A DNA stretch of 64,000 nt from Mucilaginibacter aquatilis (GTDB taxonomy: Bacteria > Bacteroidota > Bacteroidia > Sphingobacteriales > Sphingobacteriaceae), in contig NZ_WQLA01000003.1 of NCBI RefSeq assembly GCF_009755275.1, positions 434,001-498,000 of the forward strand. Direction: 5' to 3'. Every line of letters starts with the position of its first letter. The first letter of the stretch is position 1. Made by a program: the position numbers and the translations under genes. Of the stretch, positions 55,408-63,784 are shown one piece after another. The notes under the pieces were generated by a model, which was not told the DNA's origin, did no database searches, and worked only from the letters and a program-made list of their open reading frames with translations.

Positions 55408-57120
55408 ATGCGATTAGATAAAATCACAATTGGTTCCTCGTCTAAGAGTCCAAGCCATCAATTTAAAAACTTAAAAGACATAACAATTGATTTTGATCAA
55501 AATCATTGGGTAACAGTTGTAATAGGCTGGAACGGAACAGGAAAATCAAATGTTCTTGAGGCATTAGCGATCATTTTTAGGGAGTTTATTAGTCCTAAAA
55601 AAAATCCGAAAATTGATTTTGCCTTCAATCTTTCCTATTGGATAGGCACAGACAAAGACGAAAGAGCAGTAGTAATTGACCATGATCCTGACAGAATTCG
55701 CAATAAGTTTTTAATTCATATTGCTGAAAAGTCTCTTATGAATAACGCATCAATAAGCGAGTATTTCACAGATGACATTAAAAGAGATCATATTATAACC
55801 ATCAATAAATTTCTTGACGATACCAAGGCTCTTCCACGGTATGTATTTAGTTACTACTCTGGAGATAGCCAGCGGATGCATGAAATTTTTCTACCTTATT
55901 TGGAATGGTATGATGACAAGTTAAGAAAAGGTGAAGATCCAGGTAACAAAAGATTGTTTTATGCATTACCAGTACATAGCCAGTTCGTCTTACTTGCCTT
56001 TTTGATTGAAAGAGAAAGCGATGATGATCTAATTGCCGATTTTTTAAGAGATAATCTTGGATTAGATCCAATAGATGGATTAGAATCAGTTCTTTTTGTA
56101 CTTAGACAGCCACCGTGGAAACCGCGAGATGATGGTGATCTTAGGTTTTGGGGAGCAAAAGGCGTAGTAAGTAAATTTTTATCAAAACTACTTGATATTT
56201 CTTTAGCCCCAATTGAGACAACGAGAAGAGTTCCAGTCTCTCTATGGAATAAGGAAACGTTGCAGTTTAAATATTTATTTGTCAAAGACATTGCTTCACT
56301 TCGAAAATTAGTCGGTGATCAATCTCCAGCTGCTTTTTTTAGAGATCTTGAAAGCACATATGTATCTCAACTAATCAACGAGGTTAGAATAAAGGTAAAA
56401 TTGAAAAAAAGTGATCAAACGGTAACCTTTCGGGAGTTAAGTGAGGGCGAGCAACAATTGCTTACTGTTTTAGGATTATTAAAGTTTACCGCAGACGAAG
56501 AAAGCCTTTTTCTACTTGATGAACCAGATACACATTTAAATCCTCGATGGAGTGTAGATTATTTGAATTACTTAAAAAATGTGATTACAAGGTCGTCAAA
56601 AGGAAATACTAATAGTCACATTTTATTAACAACTCATAATCCATTAGCAATTGCAGAGTTGGTTAAAGAGCAAGTTCAAATTTTGCATATTGATGATGTA
56701 GAACAGAACAGAAAAGTAATTGCAACCTACCCTGAAGATGACCCGCGAGGAATGGGATATGCTGCGATTGTCGCAAGTGACATGTTTGGTATAGCATCAA
56801 CTTTAGATCAATCGACGCAACAGACTTTGGAAAAACAAAGAATTTTAGGTGCGAAAAAGAATCTCACACTAAGCGAACAACAAGAGCTTGATCAACTTAA
56901 TGATCAACTGAACAAGTTAGGCTTTAGATTTTTTCATCCCGATGATGAATATAGCCGTTATTTAAGAATTAGACATCGCGCACTAACAAAGCGTTTCAAA
57001 ACTGAAGAAACAGAGGCCTTATCAAAGAGCACTGTGAGTTTGAATAGACAGGAACGCGAACAGCTGGCGAAAGAGTTAATAGACGATTTATTGGCTGACA
57101 ATGACAATCAGCAAATATGA
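55408..57120 (+). CDS. PtuA-like ABC/AAA ATPase
   Basis: A 570-residue cytosolic ATPase of the SMC/ABC-like OLD-related class. Walker A is GWNGTGKSN (residues 40-48), the signature SEGEQQLLTVLGLL (about 345), Walker B LFLLDEPDTHLNP (about 366) and the H-loop TTHNPLAIAEL (about 408). It is 10 bp downstream of hsdS and overlaps the HNH gene by 4 bp. ATPase-HNH pairs of this form define Septu (PtuA/PtuB). Confidence 0.85.
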   Translation: MRLDKITIGSSSKSPSHQFKNLKDITIDFDQNHWVTVVIGWNGTGKSNVLEALAIIFREFISPKKNPKIDFAFNLSYWIGTDKDERAVVIDHDPDRIRNKFLIHIAEKSLMNNASISEYFTDDIKRDHIITINKFLDDTKALPRYVFSYYSGDSQRMHEIFLPYLEWYDDKLRKGEDPGNKRLFYALPVHSQFVLLAFLIERESDDDLIADFLRDNLGLDPIDGLESVLFVLRQPPWKPRDDGDLRFWGAKGVVSKFLSKLLDISLAPIETTRRVPVSLWNKETLQFKYLFVKDIASLRKLVGDQSPAAFFRDLESTYVSQLINEVRIKVKLKKSDQTVTFRELSEGEQQLLTVLGLLKFTADEESLFLLDEPDTHLNPRWSVDYLNYLKNVITRSSKGNTNSHILLTTHNPLAIAELVKEQVQILHIDDVEQNRKVIATYPEDDPRGMGYAAIVASDMFGIASTLDQSTQQTLEKQRILGAKKNLTLSEQQELDQLNDQLNKLGFRFFHPDDEYSRYLRIRHRALTKRFKTEETEALSKSTVSLNRQEREQLAKELIDDLLADNDNQQI

Positions 57121-57926
57121 GATACATTAATATTGACTCTTTGAGAATGCCAGATGGGTGGCTGGCAAGATCAGCTGTCGCAGCAGCTCAAATAGCTGGT
57201 GGAGCAGCCCCGGATGATTATGGAGATATTTGGAGAGAACTTAAGCCTGCCATGCTTCAATTATCCCATTTCAAATGCTGGTATTGCGAATCGCCCGTTG
57301 ACCGTAATGATAATGCAGTAGATCACTATCGTCCTAAAAACAGGGTATTTGAAGCATTAAATCATACTGGATATCGATGGCTCGCACTTGATAAGTCTAA
57401 CTTTCGTCTGGCATGCACATTTTGCAACAGTAAACGAATAGATGTAGAATTTGGAACCGCAGGAGGAAAAGCTGACAAGTTTCCACTGCTTGACGAAGCA
57501 AGAAGGGTTTATCAACAAGCATCCATAGATAATGAAGGACCCAAGTTATTAGACCCTTGCGTAATCGAGGACTGTGAGTTATTAGGGTGCCAGCAAGAAA
57601 ACGGAAAACCATGCTGTGCGACAGAAGTCCAGTTAGATTTGTCAAGAGTTAATGCATCAATTGAAATTTTCCATTTAGATAGAGATGCTACTTGCGTTAG
57701 GCGGCATGGTATTGCAGTTAGCCTAATAGCCGACATCATGGAAGCGAAGAATCTTTTTGATATTTCCCAAGTTGATGAAACAAGAAAACCAGGTTTTAAA
57801 AAAGTAGCCAAGCGTATTCACACCACTATAAGTCGCGAAGCGCCTTATAGTGGTGAAATGAGGTATCTATTACGGGGTCAACGTGCTGAAAATCATCCTT
57901 GGATTCAACAGCTGCTTGAAGCTTAA
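57117..57926 (+). CDS. PtuB-like HNH endonuclease
   Basis: A 269-residue protein with an HNH/zinc-ribbon nuclease core: CWYCES (about residues 56-61), AVDHYRPKNR, then RLACTFCNSKR (about 96-106), the arrangement seen in Septu PtuB and retron-associated HNH proteins. Translationally coupled to the ATPase (ATGA). It would be the effector nuclease of the composite system. Confidence 0.85.
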   Translation: MRYINIDSLRMPDGWLARSAVAAAQIAGGAAPDDYGDIWRELKPAMLQLSHFKCWYCESPVDRNDNAVDHYRPKNRVFEALNHTGYRWLALDKSNFRLACTFCNSKRIDVEFGTAGGKADKFPLLDEARRVYQQASIDNEGPKLLDPCVIEDCELLGCQQENGKPCCATEVQLDLSRVNASIEIFHLDRDATCVRRHGIAVSLIADIMEAKNLFDISQVDETRKPGFKKVAKRIHTTISREAPYSGEMRYLLRGQRAENHPWIQQLLEA

Positions 57927-58124
57927 ATATTTAAGCTATTCTCCGAACTTCGTTATAGAATTTTGTAGATGTTAAAAATTAGTGATTTTAAAGCAAGTTT
58001 TAGTTTAAGTGCTTATTAGGTACATCGTTCGATAAAGTGACAGGATAGCAAAAGTATGCCATAACGATATATTCCATAAATAATTCATTAAACATAATTT
58101 TTTGAGTTATTTTACAAAGAACTC

Positions 58125-58898
58125 ATGGGAAAAAGAAGCCAACAAACAGCAATTGATTATAAGGCAGTTAAGGAAGTAGTAAAAGGTTACAGTACCTTGC
58201 ACTATGGACCAAAGTTGCGGGAATTGCTTTTAATGATCTATCCCAAAAACAATTTTAGCAAATGCTGCAAATTGGAATTGCATCAAAAGATCAACGATCT
58301 GATCTTACATAGCTATGATGGTGAACAGGTGCTTAAGTATGAATTATTTAAGGAATTCCACGATAAAAACGTCGTGGCGGCTTATGAGATAAAGGTTAAA
58401 AGGAGCCGAGTAGACTTTCTGACCATTAATGGTTTTACCACCAGTTTCGAGATTAAATCAAATCTGGATAACTTAGATAAGTTGGCAAAACAATCCGTTG
58501 ACTATTTATCAGCTTTTGAGTTCAATAACTTGGTCATTCATGAGCGTCATCTTAAGAGATGCATTGGCATAATACCAGAGAATTTTGGGATCATCACAGT
58601 AGAAAAAGATCAGCACAGCTTTTATCGTAAACCGAAGTTTAATCAGCATCTCAATCCTTCAGTTCAATTGTCATTGCTAACCAAAAAGGAATTAGTGCAA
58701 TTTTTCGGTATGGGCAACCAAGAAGATATTTTGATCAGCAATAATATCACAACTATAAATGACTTATTTAAACTTGCACTTAAAGAGCGCTACCGTAGCA
58801 GGTGGGAGTTTGTTGTAGAACATTCCAATGACATTCTACCTATTGATATTCAGTTCTTTTTTAACAAAAACATCAAACCGGTACATATCTACAGCTAA
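58125..58898 (+). CDS. sce7726-like PD-(D/E)xK protein
   Basis: A 257-residue protein resembling the sce7726 family: RVDFLTING followed by FEIKS gives a PD-(D/E)xK-type core, and RSRWEFVVEHSNDILPIDIQFFF forms the C-terminus. Probable DNase-type effector in a defence locus. It is convergent with a beta-family gene that overlaps it by 4 bp. Confidence 0.7.
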   Translation: MGKRSQQTAIDYKAVKEVVKGYSTLHYGPKLRELLLMIYPKNNFSKCCKLELHQKINDLILHSYDGEQVLKYELFKEFHDKNVVAAYEIKVKRSRVDFLTINGFTTSFEIKSNLDNLDKLAKQSVDYLSAFEFNNLVIHERHLKRCIGIIPENFGIITVEKDQHSFYRKPKFNQHLNPSVQLSLLTKKELVQFFGMGNQEDILISNNITTINDLFKLALKERYRSRWEFVVEHSNDILPIDIQFFFNKNIKPVHIYS

Positions 58899-60016
58899 AG
58901 TAGAAAATAACCGTCCTCAATCTTTGTTCTAATACAATGTAAATAATGTTCCATTGATATCCGTTTGAATTTTGCTTGATTCTTGCCGCTTTCTTCTTCA
59001 TCCCAAATATCTTCAATCATTTTCCAGCCTTTATTTTCAACAGAAAGATAGTCGGATTCTGCGCTTTGCATTCTTGCAGCCGCATCTGATGCGAGAACAG
59101 CCGGAATTATAATGTTCTCAAAGTCTTTCAACTCACGTTTTTCAGATCCTTTAAAACCGAAAAAATTATTTTGTACAGCATCGTAAAAAATAAATCCTGG
59201 ACTAACAGCTCCGCCATCTTCTACTTTGTCCTTTTTGATGCCTGCGTAATCTGCAAAGCAGTTCGCTCCAAGTTTGTCATAGCGATTCATTAAGCTGTTA
59301 TCAATGACGTTAATCCTTTCACAATGCCCCAATTCAAAGTTTTTGATGCTGTTAAGGATACTGTTGCGCAGCAATACGACGTGACATTGATCAAACGCCA
59401 TTAAGAAATCGATCATGAATTGAATCGTTGCCATATCTTCCTTGTCTGAAAGATTGTAGTCTTCCAAATCGACGATTAAAAAATCACCTGCTTGAGCAAC
59501 TGAACTAATCTGATTCATGTCATTGGTAAATGTTTTTTCAGACGTTCTAAAAGCTAGAATTGGATAAACGACGCGCAGATCAGCTTCCTGCAACTTAATC
59601 GAATTTGGCTCACCGGTTAATTGAGAATAGGTGCTAATCACAGGTATGACCTTGTTCCGCAGAATACTTAAGCTTAACAGGTAATCTGTCCGCACCTTCC
59701 TGTTTCCAACAACACCACGAAGAAACTCAAGCACCTCTTTTTTCATTTTCCTTGACTGCTGCAAATGAACAGGCAGGTCAACAAAAACTTTTTCGCTATT
59801 GATACTATTAAGCGTTGGGATATAAATCTCATTAAAATGTTTAGGTTCACGCGGCTTTTTTTTGGGTTTTCCAGCCTTAGGCTTCGGTGGTAACCGTTCA
59901 AATTCCTTGAAAATTTCAACATATGGAAAAATATCAGCACCGAAATTGAATGAGGTCAATACTTTCTTTTCCTCTTGACGTAATCTAAAGACCGGTATGT
60001 AAGTTGGTATGCTCAT
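58895..60016 (-). CDS. beta-family (sce7725-like) protein
   Basis: A 373-residue protein matching the beta/T4-beta-like family: YIPVFRLRQEEKKVL start, then FLIVDLEDYNLSDKEDM and a C-terminal SMEHYLHCIRTKIEDGYF. In other genomes relatives are neighbours of sce7726 proteins, suggesting a two-gene defence unit. Molecular function unknown. Confidence 0.7.
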   Translation of the reverse strand: MSIPTYIPVFRLRQEEKKVLTSFNFGADIFPYVEIFKEFERLPPKPKAGKPKKKPREPKHFNEIYIPTLNSINSEKVFVDLPVHLQQSRKMKKEVLEFLRGVVGNRKVRTDYLLSLSILRNKVIPVISTYSQLTGEPNSIKLQEADLRVVYPILAFRTSEKTFTNDMNQISSVAQAGDFLIVDLEDYNLSDKEDMATIQFMIDFLMAFDQCHVVLLRNSILNSIKNFELGHCERINVIDNSLMNRYDKLGANCFADYAGIKKDKVEDGGAVSPGFIFYDAVQNNFFGFKGSEKRELKDFENIIIPAVLASDAAARMQSAESDYLSVENKGWKMIEDIWDEEESGKNQAKFKRISMEHYLHCIRTKIEDGYFLL

Positions 60017-60035
60017 GGCTATTTAGTTAATTGGA

Positions 60036-61136
60036 TTAGTGTTCAATGAAATAATCGAGGTTGATCTTTACTTTTAGATTCGATCCAAAGAAATGCGGAA
60101 CCTTTTTGAGGTTTTGTAAACGTCCGACCACAATAGCCGGATGTGTGGAATATTCCCGGGCAATTCTTCGAACAATCTTTTCATCGACTTGCTGTTCATC
60201 AATCTGTTCTAAAAAAGTATCCGGAAGCAACCAATCACGAGCGAAATCATTCGCTTCCTGTTCTTTATTACTGTCATTTTCCACACCCTCAAATTCCTCT
60301 ATAAAAACGTCTTTTTTCCCATGTAATAAGATGTGCCCAGCTTCGTGGTAAAATGTGAACCAAAAATGATCATTGGTCTTATACCTATCTGTAATTTGGA
60401 TCAAAGGTGTCCCGCCGACCCATCGAGCAGCACCACTGATTGGTGCTTTTGGAAGACTGTTCGAATAAATAACTGCAACTCCAGCCTGCTGACATAATGA
60501 TTGTAGGGTAGTTGGAAAATCTTCCGGTTGTGATTGTACTAAATTTTTAACCTTCTGAAGAACTGACTTAAAAGTATCTTTTTTAAACTCCGGATATTGT
60601 TGTTTTCTTAGCTTTAGTTCTGCAATCCTTAACCAAGCTGCCATACTGCTTAAAAGCGTCTTATGATTCGGGCTTTTTCTAAAACTGGTCTGCGCGTAAT
60701 TTTCGATATACACGTTTTCCCATTCAACTGGCGAGACTACGCCATAGAATTGCAAGCACTCCTCGACCATTTCCGTTCCAACCTTATCACTTTTTAAATA
60801 CCCGAACTTTTGTAATTCTTTGACCGGTTGTTCTTTTAGCCAATCCAGGCATTGTTCTAAAAATTCCTCTTGCTCGATTCTCGCTAACTTCTCACGATAA
60901 AACATTTCGCGGTTCAGCCAGAACTGCATATCTATACCCAAAACTTTTTCTAACTGCATAGCGGAATTAACCGTTATAGGAGCTTTTCCTGAGATCAGGT
61001 CATTGATCTTTCCAGGAGTTTTCCCCATGCGTTCAGCTAACTCAGCTTGGCTCATTTTTAGATGCTGAAGAGTTTCCAAAATAGTGTCCCCAGGCTTAGT
61101 TAACAATTCTCTTTCTATTTTTATATTGCTGCTCAT
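60036..61136 (-). CDS. HTH-ImmA/IrrE metalloprotease (HigA-like)
   Basis: A 366-residue protein: N-terminal XRE HTH (MSQAELAERMGKTPGKINDLISG, residues 28-50) and C-terminal ImmA/IrrE zinc-protease domain with FTFYHEAGHILLHG (HExxH). It lies 20 bp after the HigB-like toxin. It can act as antitoxin or sensor-protease, and should bind the palindrome at 61503. Confidence 0.88.
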   Translation of the reverse strand: MSSNIKIERELLTKPGDTILETLQHLKMSQAELAERMGKTPGKINDLISGKAPITVNSAMQLEKVLGIDMQFWLNREMFYREKLARIEQEEFLEQCLDWLKEQPVKELQKFGYLKSDKVGTEMVEECLQFYGVVSPVEWENVYIENYAQTSFRKSPNHKTLLSSMAAWLRIAELKLRKQQYPEFKKDTFKSVLQKVKNLVQSQPEDFPTTLQSLCQQAGVAVIYSNSLPKAPISGAARWVGGTPLIQITDRYKTNDHFWFTFYHEAGHILLHGKKDVFIEEFEGVENDSNKEQEANDFARDWLLPDTFLEQIDEQQVDEKIVRRIAREYSTHPAIVVGRLQNLKKVPHFFGSNLKVKINLDYFIEH

Positions 61137-61156
61137 GTCTCTTCTTTTGATATGGA

Positions 61157-61489
61157 TTAATGGTAATCTGTCGTATCTATAATCCTGATATCGGTCACTT
61201 CCAATGTTTCGATACCACCGAATTCCTTTTGAGGAACAGGATCATGGTTGATGTCGAATATCATCCGGTGATTCCCTGAAATGTCCAATGCCCATTCGCC
61301 TTGCATATCGCCTGAAAGCGGGTGACAATTTGCCGCAGGGATTTGCATCAGTACTTTAAGATTAGGGGATGCTTCAATATCATCCAATCTCTGCTGTACT
61401 TTCTTAGCCATTGTACCGTATGCCTTTTTAATTTCGGCTGCGGAACAAAGCTTTTTCTTGATCTTGTTTGAACGGTAACTAATGTTCAT
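61157..61489 (-). CDS. HigB-like toxin
   Basis: A 110-residue RelE/HigB-superfamily protein (AAEIKKAYGTMAKKVQQRLDDI, GEWALDISGNHRMIFDIN). mRNA-interferase-like toxin encoded before its HigA-type partner, the order usual for higBA. Confidence 0.85.
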   Translation of the reverse strand: MNISYRSNKIKKKLCSAAEIKKAYGTMAKKVQQRLDDIEASPNLKVLMQIPAANCHPLSGDMQGEWALDISGNHRMIFDINHDPVPQKEFGGIETLEVTDIRIIDTTDYH

Positions 61490-61502
61490 TTCAAAAATTT
61501 TA

Positions 61503-61521
61503 ATTACCGATTTTCGGTAAT
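61503..61521. promoter_or_regulatory. HigA-type operator palindrome
   Basis: A perfect 8-bp inverted repeat, ATTACCGA and TCGGTAAT, around TTT, 14 bp upstream of the higB start, overlapping the promoter. Confidence 0.7.
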
Positions 61522-61676
61522 ATTTTTACAAACTTACTTAATATTTTTTTAAATCCAAATTCCTTAGCTTTTTATACCGCTGAAAATGAGTGGACTTGCG
61601 TTGAGGTTTATTCTAATACAACATATTTAAATGCAAGACAATGACATGTTTAAGATTTTTTTAACGTTTTCCCTAA

Positions 61677-62897
61677 TCAAGATAATTTGCTTTGAAGCAT
61701 CTTCATGTCTTCTTTTAACTTCCGTTCAACAACCTTAGCATAAATCTGAGTGGTCGTAATTTTAGTATGACCTAAAATCTTGCTTACCGTTTCAATAGGC
61801 ACACCATTAGATAATGTTACGGTGGTAGCAAAAGTATGCCTAGCGATATGAAAAGTCACATTCTTAATAATGTCACATCGGTCAGCAATCTCCTTTAGGT
61901 AGCTGTTTACTTTTTGATTAGATATTTTTGGAAACACTCGGCCGTCGTATAAAGCCCGCTCATTATCTTTATACTTATCAAGAATAGCTAACGCTTTGGG
62001 CAGTAACGGCACTATCACAGGTATAAGCGTCTTTTCACGGCATGTCCTAATCCATCGGTCGCCGTCAGCACCCATTACTATATGCTCGGGCTCAAGATTG
62101 CTTACATCCACGTAGGATAGGCCCGTATAGCAGCAAAAGACGAACATGTCTCTCACCATTTCCAAACGCTCAATTCCAAACTTTTTTTCTTCTATAGCTT
62201 TTAGTTCAACTTCCGACAATTGCTCTCTATTTACTTTTTGAATTTTAAGTTTATAAGTGGCGAATGGGTCTGCATCTATCCAGTGGAGATTTAAGGCCAG
62301 GTTGGTCATCTTCTTTAACCGGATGATGTGTTTCATCACTCCATTGTTATTAAGCGGCTTTTGATGATCTTTCGGTTTGTGGTTACGTAAGAAAACTTCG
62401 AAGTCTTTCACAAACTTGTAATTAAGCTCACGTAGGTAAATGTCAGTAGCCTTATAATGCTCTTCAATGAACTTTTTTAGGTACCGCTGGGTAACAAAGT
62501 AATGCTTAAGCGTACTCCATTTCAGGTCAGATGTAGCCGTTTCATTATGGTAGCTCATTAGGCTATTAAGCGTAAAGGCTTCTTCCTTCTCACCGAGGAA
62601 AAGGCTCTTGATCGATTTTGTGTCAATGAATTTTCCTTTCAATTGCAATTCCTTATAGCAATTTCCCAACTTCAAGCGTACCTCTTCAAGGAATGTTGAG
62701 AGCTTTTTGACCTGATCCCGAGTTCCCTTTGGGTATCCCTTGTCAACATCCCACATCTCTATTGGAACACTTTCTTTCAATCCAATGAGGCATTTTTCCC
62801 TATTTACTGTAACTGCCGCGTAGAGCGGAGCTTTACCATTTTTCGCTTTATAGGCTCTAACTACAAAGTGCACTCTGAATGATTGTGATGTTTTCAT
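61677..62897 (-). CDS. int: tyrosine integrase of the ICE
   Basis: A 406-residue integrase: N-terminal arm-binding domain (FRVHFVVRAYKAKNGKAPLY), SAM-like core-binding domain (about 110-210) and catalytic domain. Catalytic blocks are HIARHTFATTV, LGHTKITTTQIY (Tyr nucleophile) and CCYTGLSYVDVSNLEPEHI. The usual box I Arg is replaced by Ser (TGLS), as in IntDOT. It sits about 270 bp from the right att core, as expected for the ICE integrase. Confidence 0.92.
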   Translation of the reverse strand: MKTSQSFRVHFVVRAYKAKNGKAPLYAAVTVNREKCLIGLKESVPIEMWDVDKGYPKGTRDQVKKLSTFLEEVRLKLGNCYKELQLKGKFIDTKSIKSLFLGEKEEAFTLNSLMSYHNETATSDLKWSTLKHYFVTQRYLKKFIEEHYKATDIYLRELNYKFVKDFEVFLRNHKPKDHQKPLNNNGVMKHIIRLKKMTNLALNLHWIDADPFATYKLKIQKVNREQLSEVELKAIEEKKFGIERLEMVRDMFVFCCYTGLSYVDVSNLEPEHIVMGADGDRWIRTCREKTLIPVIVPLLPKALAILDKYKDNERALYDGRVFPKISNQKVNSYLKEIADRCDIIKNVTFHIARHTFATTVTLSNGVPIETVSKILGHTKITTTQIYAKVVERKLKEDMKMLQSKLS

Positions 62898-63019
62898 TTT
62901 TTATCTCCTTATTTAATGTTCAAATTGATGTAGCAGGCTACATATTCCGTGCATGTAAAGTGGCCGATGAAACCTAAAAAATACCGTAACCGATTGCATT
63001 TCAACAAATTGCATCGAAA

Positions 63020-63069
63020 CTGAGCACCTAAGTTAAAAACTTAAAAGAGGTGCTCAGTTAGGTGCTCAG
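63020..63069. repeat. right-end arm-type repeats AGGTGCTCAG
   Basis: Inverted copy at 63020-63029 and direct copies at 63048-63057 and 63060-63069, between int and the att core. Related copies near the left end suggest integrase arm sites. Confidence 0.65.
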
Positions 63070-63112
63070 AAGTTTGGCTTTCTTTGGGGTTAGGAAGGGG
63101 ATAATTAATGAA

Positions 63113-63145
63113 AAAACCCCCTAAATAAGCTATTTAAGGGGTTTT
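63113..63145 (-). terminator. terminator copy at right end
   Basis: A stem of ACCCC-type complementarity with one C/A mismatch; on the minus strand it is followed by TTTTTT. It closely resembles the terminator at 8422-8452 and is carried by the ICE. Confidence 0.7.
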
Positions 63146-63163
63146 AGGTACTCCTGGAAGCGG

Positions 63164-63185
63164 AGTTTGTGCGCCCACCTGGGCT
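63164..63185. repeat. right ICE attachment core (attR)
   Basis: 22 bp identical to 8472-8493; sequence identity stops abruptly after GGGCT on this side, where tRNA sequence would be expected to continue but does not. Confidence 0.8.
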
Positions 63186-63337
63186 ATCTCAGTATCTCTG
63201 TTATCAATTGATTATCAGTAACTTACGAGGGTCACAGCCAGCACTGGGTGCCGTTTTAGGTATCCACCTCTCAAGCGGTATAAAAGTACTAATAAGTGCT
63301 GAAAGACACCGAAAATCCGGGCTAAAAATTGGTTGTT

Positions 63338-63362
63338 TCCTGGTTCGAGCCCAACTAGGGCT
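63338..63362 (+). other. tRNA T-arm-like fragment
   Basis: CCTGGTTCGAGCCCAACTAG resembles a tRNA T-arm with TTCGAGC loop, without a complete tRNA around it. Likely debris of past integrations. Confidence 0.35.
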
Positions 63363-63442
63363 AAACTTATATTTCGATCATAAATTATCGAGGTCCTAAA
63401 CTATTTCTAAAAAAGCAACTGATATCAGCCGCTAAACATTAT

Positions 63443-63518
63443 GCAGCGCCTCCAAATGGGCTCGTGTCAGAAACCAAAAATCGTGAGTTTTCTACTCTAA
63501 CCAACTGGCCTATAGTGC
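63443..63518 (-). pseudogene. degenerate tRNA relic, 76 nt
   Basis: On the minus strand the segment has tRNA length and order: GCACTATAGGCCAGTTGGTTAG (5' side and D-arm, 63518-63497 here described as the first 22 nt), an anticodon-stem-like GAAAACTCACGATTTT, and a T-arm-like ACACGAGCCC. Acceptor ends no longer pair and the T-loop is altered. It is likely the decayed original tRNA target, possibly a CAT-anticodon type. Confidence 0.45.
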
Positions 63519-63784
63519 AATCACGTCCAGTGACTTATAAATGCAGTTGATTGATTCTGCAGTCAATTTTAATGAATAATTATGAGGTAACTTTTTGCTA
63601 ACCATGAATTAGGAATATTAATCGTGGACTGCCTAACTTATACTTTTTGGATGACGAAGACCATCCATCAAATTATTTACTTTGAACCATAAGGTAAAAG
63701 ATACTACCTAAAGTTAGTTTATCGGTAAAAATTATTTCGTTCACAAGAATTAACAACAGCTTATTTAAAGTAAATCTTATAAAC

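Noticed and set aside
52403..62897. A hidden hsdR gene
   Set aside because: All long frames in this stretch are accounted for and none has helicase DEAD/DExH plus nuclease layout.
63169..63399. 76-aa ORF starting inside the right att core
   Set aside because: It begins in the recombination core and crosses tRNA-like debris; no leader or homology.
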